Made by a program: the position numbers and the translations under genes. Shown here in pieces: positions 12,719 through 27,840 of a DNA stretch of 64,000 nt (position 1 is the first letter of the stretch; each line of letters starts with the position of its first letter). This DNA is from Theobroma cacao. Taxonomy: Eukaryota; Streptophyta; Magnoliopsida; Malvales; Malvaceae. The stretch lies in NCBI RefSeq assembly GCF_000208745.1, contig NC_030853.1, positions 22,651,060-22,715,059 of the forward strand. Direction: 5' to 3'. Below the pieces are notes generated by a model. That model saw only the letters and a program-made list of their open reading frames with translations, did no database searches and was not told the origin of the DNA.

Positions 12719-14312
12719 AACTGTTTATGGATGAAGGATCCTTCTAGGACAAGCATGAAACAAACAGCTATTATACATGTCAAATGAGAAATGAAAGAGA
12801 AAAGGGGAACAAATAAGAACTTTGTAGCGTATGATGTGGTCTCCACAACATGATTATCATCCAATCAAATTACTTGTTCCAGCAATACTTCCTATCTCTG
12901 TCTACAAACCATTATAAGCTTTTCTTTGTCTTATCACATGTAATCCATGTGGATCAGAATTTGGATACCAAACCTGCTGTTAAATTACAACATCCTTATC
13001 ATGTACTCTGCATCTTCTCCCTGTTTATCCTTATCACTCTACCTGTCAGATTAATCAATGCAAATTCCAGACTTCAAAGGTCGGATCTGTAAGTTTTACA
13101 CATAGGAAATTCTTTTGGCCATCAGTATCGTAGATCAATGATTCTTTCTTTCCCCTGATAATGCCATGCATTCGTGGTAATTTTGTTGGATTCAGAGCAA
13201 GTAGAGCAGAAACCCAAGTCTTTTTTGATTCCGGTCCTCTTCCTCATTCCAGTTAGATTATTAATTGCAAAGTTCTTTTGCTGTCAGTATTCTTAAGTGG
13301 TAACCTTTTAGGAAATTTAGTTGCAAACAACAAGAAATGTAATTCACTTTCAAGCAGAAGTTTTCACTCAAATAGATTATGAGGCTCTTTGTTGATAATC
13401 ATTTCCCAAAACTATTACTACTTTATGCCCAACTTATCATGTTGCTATTCCCCAATCACTAGGGTAAGTCCTGGTTGAGCATACCACTATCGTGGAAGCT
13501 GTCTTCTTAAGCTTGAAAGGCAATGTCGCTGCTTGTTGCACTTCGCTGGCTTGCTCACAGGAAGAGTTGGACGAAGAGGTTTTATGACATTATTCTTCTC
13601 ACTGATTTGCATAGTGGCAACACACTTATTCTGCACACTATTTGAAATCATTTGCCAATGTGGTTGGCCTTCTTCAGGTTCTGAATTAGATGTTGTTAGA
13701 CTGGAGATGACTACCCACTCTCTGCAGTTGCTATATCGGAACCCTAAAATTGTTAATTGTAAGTGGTGGGCAAGGACTTGCAATCTTGTGTTTGGTTGTT
13801 ACAGTTCTGATTACTTGAAACATGCTTTTCTCTGTGTTCCAAATGTAATCCCCTACTGATGCCAAAACCGTTTTATGAAACATTGCATTGCTTTGTGTAA
13901 GAGTCCCCTGACTGATATATTGATGTTTGAAGACAATTGGTTTTGTTAGTTGATGATTTGCACACCTTCAAAATAAGTCATGGTCATTCATAGCCATGTT
14001 TTGGCATTGATTGAGAAAGAAAACTTGCGAACACTGGAACAAGCTATTCATATCCAAAAGAGAAAAAAAAAATCTTTCAGCTTTGAAAGTGGAAATGTAT
14101 AACTTTGTGATTCTAATCAGCTGTTAAATTATATATCAATAATGGACCTGTAATTGCTGCCAGGGTAAGTTGAATGTGAGTACATTTTGCAGACATTGAC
14201 ATTCAAGTTATATTCAGCAACTGGTGCAAAGAGCAGGCAAGGACCAAAAGAATTTTAACAATTATAGATATCAGAAGGCAAAGATTTACTCACCCCGCCA
14301 GCAGCAGATTAC
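12719..14312. other. Spacer between convergent MAN6-like and STN8 genes
   Basis: Contains the two 3'UTRs. An open frame of about 108 codons at 13533-13859 has no recognisable family and no support. Nothing else was identified. Confidence 0.55.
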
Positions 14313-16292
14313 CTAGTTAAAGCTGAATTTTGAAAGAACAGCAGCTGCCTGGTCACCACCTAACAAAAAATAAGGATGCCTGAGGGCAGCAGCAGCAGAT
14401 AAACGCCCCCTTCTAAGGTACCCTCTCTCTGAAATGAGCTTTGTGGCTAGGTCCCAACCTCTACCAGAGTCAAGATCCAAAATTGTTAAGTCAGGCCTTA
14501 ACCGGGTTCTCTCCCTCCATTTGTTCAAGTCATATTGAACTGCTTTCAGTTCCAAATTAAAGTTCTTTAAGTATGCTGTTGACCTCAGGGAAGGTATTGC
14601 CATTTGCAGGAGTACAATGCCAGCAGAATACATATCAAATAGATCAGGACTGTTCAGCTGCAAGGATGAATACAAACTCCACTTGTCACTTTGAAAGACT
14701 ACACACATATGCAGCCCCTAAGAAGCAGTAGAATTTTGATACATTCAGCACTACAAATGAAACAACAGACGAAAGAACCTTGTACCTGCCACAAAATTGG
14801 AGAAAGAAAAGCAGCAATTGGCTCTGGAGGAGGACTTGGTGTTTCCTCCGGTAGAACATATAGCTCAGGCGGGCAGTAGTCAGGATCAAGCAGCCCAAGG
14901 TTGGGTACATAGTTCTTGCCAATGCGAAGGTCTGTTGCTGCCCCAAAATCAATGAGTTTAATCTGTCCGCGTTTTGTCACCACTAGGTTGGCTGGCTTTA
15001 CATCACGGTGAACAATACCTGTGTCGTGAATCTTCTTAAGTGAAGTAATGATCTGGCGCATTATTTGCTTGATGATTAATGCATTTCGTTTAACAGATTC
15101 TACTCCTTGCAGTACACGTCCAAACATGACAGACTCTAAGTTTAAAGGGAATCTTCGATCTTTCATGTAATCAGCAAGAGTGCGGTCTCCCTGTCACATG
15201 GACATCTCTACAATTAAATACATAAAGACTGAGTTGATTTAATCTACGTATGTTACAAATTTCAGCATGAATGAACCAGGACATATATAGGCCGTAGAGT
15301 TTAACAGCATATATCCTCCAAGATTATTAGTCATACTCAATTTTTGCCTTAAACGGTATATTAGTTTTAAAACCATCCTCACCATAATGTAATCTAAGGA
15401 AGCAGAATATGGCTTCAAAACAGGAGATTAAATGGATTTGCATATTTACAACTGACTGTTGTACCTCAAATTTCCAAACAAGCCACTTCCCACCCTTTAT
15501 GAATTGTGAACTTGTTTTATCAGCAACAAAACTTCCAAGGAACTCAGCACATGTCTCTGGGGCTGCTCTTGAAAGCCTGTAGTTAAACCATTCCTCAAAA
15601 TCTCCACATTCTTCAGCCCCTTGGACACCAACTTTAACCTGCAGCTTCCCAATAAGAAAATTTAAAATAAAAAAAATTGATATATTCGACTAAAGCATCC
15701 TAAAAGATCAGCTGGTTACCTTTTTGAGAATGACCTTCTCCTTAAACCTACCATCCATGTCCAGCCCTGTTCTTCCTCCTCTTTTTGGCCCTCTTTCTTC
15801 AACAGAAACATTCTTTGGAACAATCACACCAGAATAAACAATACCAAAAGACCCTTCTCCCAGCTTATCGCCAACCAAAAAATCAGTCCTCTTCAGGCTC
15901 CTCCTACCAGTCAAGTTGTCCAACCCTAGTTGCAGAGGAGCAAGAAGGTATGCATCAATGGCACCTATAAGAACACCTGGCCTTGCAGTCAAGTAAATCC
16001 ATGTAAGCCCTGCAAAAAAAATGAAACCCCACTTCTGCACGTCTGTTAATTCCCCAGTAACCGTTTCAAACCGAACAAACCCGGATTTAATGACAGGGAA
16101 TTGAGACAAGGACTGCCCCAACAAATCATCTGGGATGCTGCCAAAGAATGCATTGCACCTTCCTGGGTTACTTTTGAGACGGTTTGTGAAAGAAAAAAGA
16201 TTAACTTGGGAAATGGACTTCAGAGGAGAGAAGCAAAGAATCTTAGGATTCTGCTGGACTGTTGCCGAAGTTGGGCAGAGCAGGGAAGCCAT
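14313..16292 (-). CDS. STN8: Thylakoid protein kinase STN8, chloroplastic
   Basis: Phosphorylates photosystem II core proteins in the thylakoid membrane. Four exons, all phase 0: 15720-16292, 15465-15638, 14786-15190 and 14313-14657. They give 498 residues, against 495 in Arabidopsis. An N-terminal transit peptide (about 1-50) is followed by a membrane segment (about 88-118). The kinase domain has the GEGSFG loop at 145-150, catalytic HRD at 310-312 and DFG at 330-332. The sequence HRDVKPANLVV and the run LPEETPSPPPEP are STN8-like; STN7 differs there and has a longer C-terminus. A perfect G-box lies 104 bp upstream of the start codon. Splice sites are canonical and the frame is intact. Confidence 0.94.
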
Positions 16293-16395
16293 ACTGGTTT
16301 TCCAATAGGGTGAACTCTTACGTTGCTAGTTGTGTCTGGTTTTTCACAAATTGAAATCGAAGCGTCAGCAGAAGGGCCAAAGGCTGCTTTTTGTC

Positions 16396-16401
16396 CACGT
16401 G
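16396..16401. promoter_or_regulatory. G-box (CACGTG) upstream of STN8
   Basis: A perfect CACGTG palindrome 104 bp upstream of the STN8 start codon, in the context CCACGTGTC. G-boxes are bound by bZIP and bHLH factors such as HY5 and PIFs and are common near light-regulated plastid genes. Function here is inferred. Confidence 0.4.
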
Positions 16402-17399
16402 TCTCTCTTAGATTTATCCATTGAGCATGATATATGTGGATACAAAACAGCCTGATTTGGCTTCCCAGTCAGCAAAAAGTGATAACTTTATGGGCGTCAG
16501 GCCTTTGATCTTAGAAAAAGACAAAGATGGCCTAACAGCTAAAGCAGTTTAGTTTATGCTCCTCCTTCCATTTGTTTTATATACAATATAATTTTTATAA
16601 ATTAATAATTTTAATTAAATTATATTTTTAACTAGTTTCGATTTGAGATTAATATGTTAAATTAATAATTCATTAAATTTATAAAATAATATATTTAAAA
16701 AAATATATAAGTGTCTCTTTATATATAAATTAATAATTTTTATATATATCAAAATTATATATATATATATATACATGAATCAATTAAATTTTTTTTATAA
16801 AATATAATTTCAATATTACTTGTTTCTTCTTAAAATTGACATCTCTGTGTAAAATATGACTCATTGATGTCTCCTTGAACATCATTTTCAACTTTTCTTC
16901 AATTTCATCTTTTTTGTCATTTTTCTTTTTAATAATTTACTAATTATGAATAATGATAATTTATAATTCTATAATTAAATAAAATTCGTATAATTATGAT
17001 ATACAATAAAAATATTATTTTATTAATATATAAAATAAAAAATATATTGATAAATTAATATATAAATTAATAAATTATTAATTTATCGATTAAATAATAT
17101 TTCCATTCATGAATAAATTTTCATGATTTTAATAATATTAATTTATAAAAATTTTACTTATCTTTGGGAAACAGATAGAAACAATATGATTTGAAAGTGG
17201 TAAAGTTCACAATCTTTTAAGTCTCTATTATAATTTCACATAACTATAAAGTAGCATAGAAGTTGGGCTAACATGCCCATGAAGGACAGACTTGAAGTAA
17301 AATCAGACATCTATAATCTGAGCACAGAACATAAATGTGCCCCGGTTCGCCTTCCACGGTCTTTCTTTCAAACACGAAACAGTATGGACCCAAGGTACA
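16402..17399. other. AT-rich spacer between STN8 and S6K
   Basis: From about 16560 to 17170 the DNA is almost pure A/T, with a (TA)n run at about 16755-16773. The S6K 3'UTR occupies the right part. No gene was recognised. Confidence 0.6.
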
Positions 17400-20295
<2,896 letters not shown>

Positions 20296-20361
20296 GTTAT
20301 CAAAGTATTAAGAGGCCAATTTGCCAACAAAGTAACGAGTGATCACTATGGCTCAACCCCC

Positions 20362-21436
20362 CTGAAAAGTCTCCTAAGGGTGTACTACTACAGGACTCCT
20401 ATCAATGGCCTTGATCAAGACAAAGTTGACGTATGTGATAGGAGTTCCGAGAAACTTTGGAAGTAAGCAGAACAAGATCCAGAAGAAGAAGTCGTTCTTG
20501 TTTCCCGATTTGCAGGAAACAGTGGAAGCTCCAGTGGTTCTCGAATTCATGAAGATCGTGCAGTCAAATCTGCCACTCAAAGTTCACAACAAAATCCTAA
20601 AATTAGCAACAGAAAAATCAAACGATCTTTTTTTCTTTTAACATGATAATGATAATCTAGAAATTGACACAATTATAAAAATTGGGGAAAAAAGAAATAA
20701 AAAATTGATCTTGCAATGAGAAGGACAAAGAAAAAGGTCCTTCCATTACTGATAAACGATGGCTAAAGCAGAAAATCAAGACTTTTAAGAGAAAATTACT
20801 GAGACCAAGCAGATTCTAAAAAAGAAACTTAGCAAGCAAAAGAGTTTAAAATACGAAATTACAATCGCCAACCACATAACAAGCTGGTTTTTTCTTTTTT
20901 TACAATTTAATGTCTTATCCTTTTACTCGAAATACGATCAATAAGATAAGAAAAACTGCTAAAGTCGGAAAATTGGAAGACAAACGTTTCCAATCTTAGT
21001 TAAAAAAAAAAGTCGTCTAATTCTCTTGCAATTTACAAGGATATTCAAATCTACTTATTTACCATATAACTAAATTGTTCATACAAAGAGGGTAAACGGA
21101 TACAAGCTCTTGGCTTTTTTTATTTGATTGAAAGAGAATCTAAGATATATAAATGAACTGAAACTTCATAAAGAAGCAGAAACGCATGCAGAAAATTACT
21201 TGATAAATATTGACGAACAAGAATGACGTTTTGTTAGTTGTAACAGAGAAACAAAACCGAACTGATATAAAGCCATCAAATTCAAAAATAAAAGTGCCAG
21301 CTCATCTAACAATAAGGACGCCATCGATCATAATCGTTCCTATTTTCTTTCCCATACCCATTTAAAGAGAATAACAAAGAAAAATAAAGCGCGAAAAGAG
21401 AGAGGAAGGCGATTAGATTTACGTGAAAAGAATTAC
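20362..21436 (-). other. Probable 5'UTR intron of S6K
   Basis: On the minus strand a donor CCCAG|GTAATT ends the leader exon at 21437. An acceptor CTTTTCAG occurs at 20362-20363, leaving about 66 bases of leader before the start codon. An open frame on the plus strand inside the intron (20405-20641) has no recognisable family. Inferred from splice signals. Confidence 0.5.
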
Positions 21437-21627
21437 CTGGGAAGGGTGCGTGCCGGGAAGAAGCAAGGGCCAAGGATTTTCTTTGACGGAACTAATGCTT
21501 GAAACAACGCGACGCGTCGCCACTTATATACCAACATAACAACCCGTCTCTCCGCATATTCTATTCTATTCCTCTGTTCCCCTATTAATTTTGGATTTCG
21601 ATGCTTCCGTTGGATGCATTAAAAGTA

Positions 21628-21633
21628 CACGTG
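21628..21633. promoter_or_regulatory. G-box (CACGTG) upstream of S6K
   Basis: A perfect CACGTG followed by GC (ABRE-like CACGTGGC) about 190 bp upstream of the predicted S6K leader exon. Role inferred only from the motif. Confidence 0.3.
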
Positions 21634-21639
21634 GCTTAT

Positions 21640-23769
21640 TTATACTGGTTGATTGATTAGATCGCTTTATTTTTTTATTATTATTATTATTAAATTTAAA
21701 ATAAAAACGAAAAGGAGGATCCACTTGGACTCAACTTCGAATATGCTGGCTTTTAATTCAGGACTGGATTGGCAAGGCTGGCACATATTTTTGAGTTGGC
21801 AACCAGCATTACATTTACCCCAAACTATTTCACCAAATTACTGGAATTGCCATTTACGTGATTCGCTTTCTGTTCTCGGTTTCGTTTCGAAGGGGCCCCT
21901 ACGCCACGTAATATAAGTTAAGAGCAGCATCCGTCCTCTTTTTTTTTATTTTTTTCTTTTTATATAAATATATTTATTTTGCTTTTGGAACGATGAAATG
22001 AAATTATCCCAACGAAAGCAATACTAAATTGGTCTCAACTACCTCATCAATCCAACTTTTTATAATAATTATAACTTATTCGTGATTCTGTCGGGAATAT
22101 ATTTATATAAATGGATAATGCCATCCATTCATAGTTAAAACAATAAAGTGGTCATCAATAGATGAAAAGGAATTTTCAATTAAAGTTTTATTTGTACGTA
22201 GTAAGAGACGCATTAGACTATTTAATCAAGTGGTAAGCTAAGTATCCGCTGAAAAAATATTATAGATTTGAGCCGTCAACAGTTTAAGATTTCACATTAG
22301 ATTTACTATACCCTAATTTAAAAAAATTGTGTTACCCCATTTTGAGGAATTGTTTGTCTAATTAATATTTTTGAATATTTTATATAATAATAAATTTTGT
22401 CATTACAAAATTTTATTATTTTTAAATTACAGAATTAATTTTTTTTTAAATAACAATGTCGGTACAAAACTTTGTCGTATTTGCAACTACATAGCTCTAA
22501 GCTACATCTTTTTTATTGTAATGTCTTTTTTAAATATATTTTGGTGACAACAGTTTTTTGATTGCAAGAGCTTATCATGTTTGCGATGATAAGCTTAACA
22601 TCTTAATTGTCACGTGACTAAAGACAACCTTTGTGGTTGTAAAATTTGGTCTTATTTGCAAGTATTTTATAAATATCTTTTTATAATTACAAATTGAATC
22701 ATTACCATATCTTATCACATTTATAACAATAATTGCATAGATTGAACCTTATCATATTGGCTATGACATTTTTATCAATTTAAAGTTTAAGATTTAACTT
22801 TATACTATTAACATTTTAAAAATTAAAAAATGGAAATAATCAAAACACCAATATTTGGAATTGGGAATGTGAGTCATCTGCTTAAGATTTTAATTGGGTA
22901 ACATCACATTTTCATGTTTGATATAAAATATTATCAAAAAAATATTTTATTTCCTTAAATATTATACTTTATTTTTATCTCCTTAATTTAACCTCAGCAC
23001 TACCATTCATATATACATATTATATATATTTTTTATTTTTCATTATTTGCATACATAATTGTTGCCTGTTAAGAGGAAATTGATTGTAAAAGATAAATAT
23101 TCTACTACTATTAATATTACTAAAAGCATTTGTTATTTATTTTTTAAAAAATAAAAGTAAAAAATCATTAACCAAAGAAGGTCAATAACAAAAAAATAAA
23201 AAAATAATTTAAAAGATACTTTTTATTATGTTTAAAATAATTATAGGTATTATTACAAAATAATTGTTTTTAATAGTTTTGGACATTACTAAAAAAATAA
23301 AAATTTGATAACTTTCACATATTTCTAAATTTAAATAATTAATATTCAACTATTATAAAATTTTTTCATATTATTATTTATTATTTTAAATATTAAAGTT
23401 TAAAATTTAAAATTTTACATGTAAGTTTATCATGTAAATTACATAATTTCTCCAAATTGTAATCATATTTTTTTTTTCATATATATCAAATATTGCAATG
23501 TTACGTGGTGAGCAATTGCATTACAGTTCGTTCCAAGCGATTACATTCCCATTTCCAATAGGCTAGGCGCCAGGGGCCATTTCCTTGTGTTTTTCATTTG
23601 TTATGTTCAAGATCACTTTTCTCGTGCAAAAATTTGGAGGAAACTCTTGGTGCTTGTAGCCACTGATAAGCACCTGAGCAACAGCGGCGTCGAAGTGGCC
23701 GTGGCCCATAGCCATAAATTGAAATCCGCATAGCTCCGCCTCTGACGACCAAAGCTTTGAGGAATTAGC
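21640..23769. other. AT-rich intergenic region between S6K and the PRC-barrel gene
   Basis: Mostly AT-rich. From about 22390 to 22740 there are repeated words such as TTTGTCGTATTTGCAA and TTTGGTCTTATTTGCAA, plus a perfect hairpin at 22569-22595. This looks like the subterminal part of an old DNA transposon, but no ends were found. A SINE-like stretch (AAGTGGTAAGCTAAG) occurs at about 22229-22243. No gene was recognised. Confidence 0.5.
22569..22595. repeat. Perfect 10-bp inverted repeat (hairpin)
   Basis: Arms AGCTTATCAT and ATGATAAGCT are exact reverse complements separated by a 7-base loop. The hairpin sits within the repeated-word region described for 22390-22740. Confidence 0.7.
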
Positions 23770-26700
23770 ATGTGCAACTGCGTCCTCTGGAGCCCCAGCC
23801 CCCTGCCCTTTTCCTTTTCCATCATCAGACTTGGAAATACCACGATCAATAACGTACAGATTCCAGGTGCCCATTTCCCAATTATCAGAAATGATGGCAG
23901 ATTACAGCTTATTGAATGCAGTATGAAAGCCACTCCATCTCCAAGATCCGGCTCAGAACAGGAGGGAGAGGGATATGGCGAGTTGGAGTTTGAAGACAAA
24001 GGGGACAACGAATTCGAGCTCCGACGACGTCGCAGCGATGCTAGCTTGGAGAGAATTAGTGCCGACGAATTGAGGGGCAAGAAGGGGAGTGGAAAACGCG
24101 CGGATGAATTGGTTAAAATGGAAAGCAGGAGGAGGCAAGTGATGAAGAGGTCAAATATGGTGGCAAAGCAAGTCATAAGTATCCAATCTGCTCAAAGCTT
24201 AGGCTTTGTGTCTCAATTATGGGTGGATACCACTTCAGTCAGTACTTTCTTCTTCACAGCCCATTATTATTATATTATTATTGTTGTATTATTGCCAATT
24301 TGCAGTTGAATTTGGAATTTTGGTATTCATTCTATCTATATCTATGAAATATATCATTTCTACGAGTATCTTTACGCCTGAGTTTGGTTGTTAGTTTTAT
24401 TATTCACATGTTGATTCTGGAAGTAAAAAGCAAAAGCTTTTCTTCAATAGAAAAGCAAGAGCTTATATTATTACCGAATTAAAAGTTAAAAATTTTACTT
24501 TTTGAATACCAAAATGTTTGATTTTGTTACTGTATGGAACAATTATGTTTGAACATGTTATGCATTTATTTGTTTGTTTTTAAATTAAATATAATATGAA
24601 AAAAGTAAGTAGCAAAAGTCACAGCCAAATGGAACCTCGTTAGTTGCTCAAGTTGTTAATAAACATTGTGTTGTTAATTTTTTCAGTGGCTGGTGTTGGT
24701 TGTGGAGGTGAGGCCAAGCTTGCTTGCTGGGGAATCAGAAAGGTTTCTTCTGCAAGATGTTGAAATGGTAACAGATAGTATGTTTTTGTATTTGCATTTA
24801 AATGCTGCTAATTACATTTCAGTCTCTGGTTCATGTGTCTATAAATTCGCCTTTAACCACAACAGAGTGTGTGTCTGTAGATAAAGGATTATGCTTTGCT
24901 TCAGCCACTATTTACAATTACCTTCCTTGCCTGTAATTTTCTGCACAGCAGTTATCTTTTCCATATAGTATGTAATGCTTTTTTGTTCTTTCACAGGTTG
25001 GTGATGTTGTGCTTGTTAAAGATGAGAGTGTGATGGAGAATGATTTTAAAATGATTAGACTTGAGACTCTGGTAGGTGTTGTTTCTTACCGGTAATACTC
25101 CACTGTTCAGATGTAAATCTCATCATTTGTGATCTATAATTCGTTGATAATTCTGCCCACATTATTAATTACGGTGTCTTGTATAGAATAGAGTTTTTCA
25201 ATGCACATTTTCTGCTATGTGTTTGGTGGTATGAATTGTCTCATGATTGGTATGATGCAGAGATGAGGACTAGTTGTTCATTTGAAGTGAAGTAGTATTG
25301 TTTCAGCTGGCGACTTCTAGTTGTTTTAGAATGTAGAGACTTGACTTGCAATTTGGAGCCAGCACTTATAAAATGCAACCGTTGACTGTTGAACAATGTC
25401 ATGGTTCTGTCATCTGTGGAAATTATGCAGAAAACTTGAAATCTTTCCATGTCTTGGAGTCAACTGGTTTTCTATTTTATTAAATTTGAAAGTATGCACA
25501 AAATGATTTTAAGTGATGATTATTATTTTTACCATGGTTTTTTAATATACAAGTGAAGCTCATATACTAAATTCTCATGGGATATTGAAATTGGCCCTTT
25601 GTTTTTTCCTTATTTTCTATCTTAGATTTTATTTTTGAGAGCTTCATTTCTGATGTTTGTTAGGTAGGATACAGAGTTGTAACACCAGGACATCAAAATA
25701 TTGGGAAGGTGAGTACATAGTTTATGCACTAGAAAATCTCTACTTATTTCAGTTTGATTTACAATTATCATCTCATATATCTTGTCTGATTCTAGGTGCG
25801 GGGCTATAGTTTCAACATTAATTCAGGGGCTGTTGTGTCTCTTGAGCTGGATTCTTTCGGGATATCCATCATTCCATCGAGTTTGGTAGTCTGACTGCTC
25901 CTTTCCCTTTTAATATAGTTAATATCAAGTAATAGAAGAATGCAGATTGCCAGTAGTATTTACCTTCATAACCAGATTATGATTCCAGGTGAGCACTTAT
26001 GCTTTGCTTGTTGAGGATGTGCTGGAAGTTATAGCTGACACAGTAGTTGTTCAAGAAGCTGCAGCCTCACGCATACAGAGGCTGACAAAGGTATCTTACT
26101 TGTCACTGAGTGTTTCTATTAAAAAGTACTTGTTTGCTAATTTTTCTGATTTGGACCAGTGGTGAAGTTCGAAAGTAGCTCTTGTCATTTCAAATGTATG
26201 TACTGGCACTCATGTAGATATGCATGCTTATTTGGCCCAGTTTAACTCAGCAATACCACCTTTATGCACAAGATTTCTGTACATGCACTTGGTAAAGCTT
26301 AATCTAGACCCTGCAATCATAACTAAGAAGCTTGTATTGAGGCAAACAAGCAACTTTTCCTGTGTCTGGTTCACAAGCATACAACTATTCTACTGCCGCT
26401 CTTCTGTAGTCTTTGGCTGACTGAATCTGGGCATGCATACATAGTAGCATATCAACATCTTGTATGATCACTATGTTTATGGTTATACCAATAAGTGGAC
26501 ATCTTATAATCTATGGATTACTTCCTAATTCTTTTCAGATCTTTAGTAATAACTACTTCTCAGTTCTAGGGATCATTCGGAATGCCACGACTCAGTCTTG
26601 GTCTAACACCCTAAGTTGGCTAATAAGTTAATCTCATATAGCTATAAAAGCTGATATCTGCTTACAGAATTGAAAACACTTGCTGCCAGAGGTGCTTGCT

Positions 26701-26953
26701 AATATGTTTCATTTTATCTATAATATAAATTCTACCAGTAGTTAAATTCTTGACTTGCTTATGCCAGGGTTTCTGGGATGCTCAGAGTGCTGGTATTTCC
26801 TTAAATGAGCACACAGAATATGATGATGATGATGAAAGGTCTATTAATCTTGGTGATGGTTGGAGAACTCGGAGAGGTTTCAGTGGGCAGAAGTCGCGTT
26901 CAAAGAAGAGGGAAGCAGATGATGATTGGGAACTTCCAATGGACTACTTGTGA
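23770..26953 (+). CDS. PRC-barrel domain protein, predicted plastid-targeted
   Basis: Seven exons: 23770-24237, 24687-24767, 24997-25071, 25664-25708, 25796-25885, 25989-26090 and 26768-26953. All splice in phase 0, giving 348 residues. The first 60 residues are rich in Ser, Pro and hydroxylated or basic residues and look like a transit peptide. Residues about 70-140 are highly charged. From about 157 to 290 lies a beta-rich region with PRC-barrel features: VGDVVLVKDESV, LVGYRVVTPG, IGKVRGYSF, SLELDSFG. PRC-barrel proteins bind protein or RNA partners (for example RimM in ribosome maturation). The tail is acidic then basic (DDDDERS, SRSKKREADDD). No enzyme motif is visible and I do not know an established name. 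In-frame stops upstream support the chosen ATG. Confidence 0.85.
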
Positions 26954-27440
26954 ATTGGTTTTAGGTCTTCATGCTTGATTATTTTCTCCCTTTCTTTTGT
27001 ATGCATATATATGAAAGAAATTGGTAGTAATCCTTACAGCATTAATCCTCATCCCTCTTTATTTTTCTTTCTTCAAATTTTACATAATCAAGGTGTAAAT
27101 TATGTGAATGGAAGTTGCTGGCTAATTGAAATTTGAAGCCACCCTTTCGTGTTTATCATCATGTTCTCCCTTTAACTTTCTGGAGGCTACTGCAGATGAA
27201 GGAAAGAGTGTTATGATCATCTGTAATGGATTCTTGGAGTCATTTTGCATTACTTGTTCCATTACTGGCATGTGGTTGCAGATGGACTGCAGCTAAAAAC
27301 CAAGGATAGTATATGATATAATAAAGTAAATTTCAATTTGATGAAATACTGCTTCCATTGGTTAAGGAACAACAATCATGGATTTGATTGAACCTGAAAA
27401 GTGAAACGGCAATGGAAATTTCAGCAAAAATAAAGACTAA
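26954..27440. other. 3' flank of the PRC-barrel gene
   Basis: Contains the 3'UTR of the PRC-barrel gene and the downstream flank of the tRNA gene. Nothing else was recognised. Confidence 0.6.
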
Positions 27441-27514
27441 TGGTCCATGCAGGTCTCGAACCTGCGACCTTCGCGTTATTAGCACGACGCTCTAACCAAC
27501 TGAGCTAACAGGCT
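27441..27514 (-). tRNA. tRNA-Ile (anticodon AAU)
   Basis: A 74-base cloverleaf. On the minus strand the D arm (GCTC...GAGC), anticodon stem TCGTG/CGCGA with loop CTAATAA (anticodon AAT), variable loop and T arm (GCAGG TTCGAGA CCTGC) all form well. The A and B box promoters are intact. The acceptor stem is imperfect: position 1 is A opposite C72, and C3 faces A70. Standard plant tRNA-Ile has a fully paired acceptor stem. It may therefore be a weakened copy or pseudogene. No intron is present. Confidence 0.85.
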
Positions 27515-27840
27515 TGTCAACTTATTTGTTAAAATCCAAATTAAAGGTCTTTAATTCACTGCTCACTTCGTTTATTCTTCCTTTCATAGGACATGAAAAG
27601 GACAAAAAAGAAGTGACCCGCGCCCCACCTAAGAAAGAAAAAGAAATGTCGTATTTGTATTTATAAAGTATTAGCCGTTAGCGCCTGCCCCTATTCAAAT
27701 TCAAACACTCTTTATTTTATTTGTGTCTCTCTCCCTCACAAACACGAAACTCTCCGCCTTTCCTTTCTTATCTTCCCCGTTTGGCCCTTTTTTTTCCTAT
27801 TCTGTTCTCTCGTCAGTCATCAAGTTCCAAATCTCTAAGA
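27515..27840. other. Promoter and 5'UTR of the coiled-coil gene
   Basis: Lies between the tRNA and the start codon at 27841. The right half is pyrimidine-rich (TCTCTCTCC at 27725-27733), as in many plant leaders. An upstream ATG-less frame joins the coding frame but is not needed. Confidence 0.45.

Noticed and set aside
13533..13859. Open frame of 108 codons between MAN6 and STN8
   Set aside because: No domain, no splice support, and it overlaps an equally long frame on the other strand.
20405..20641. Open frame of 78 codons inside the S6K leader intron
   Set aside because: No recognisable protein family and no promoter or splice context; most likely chance.
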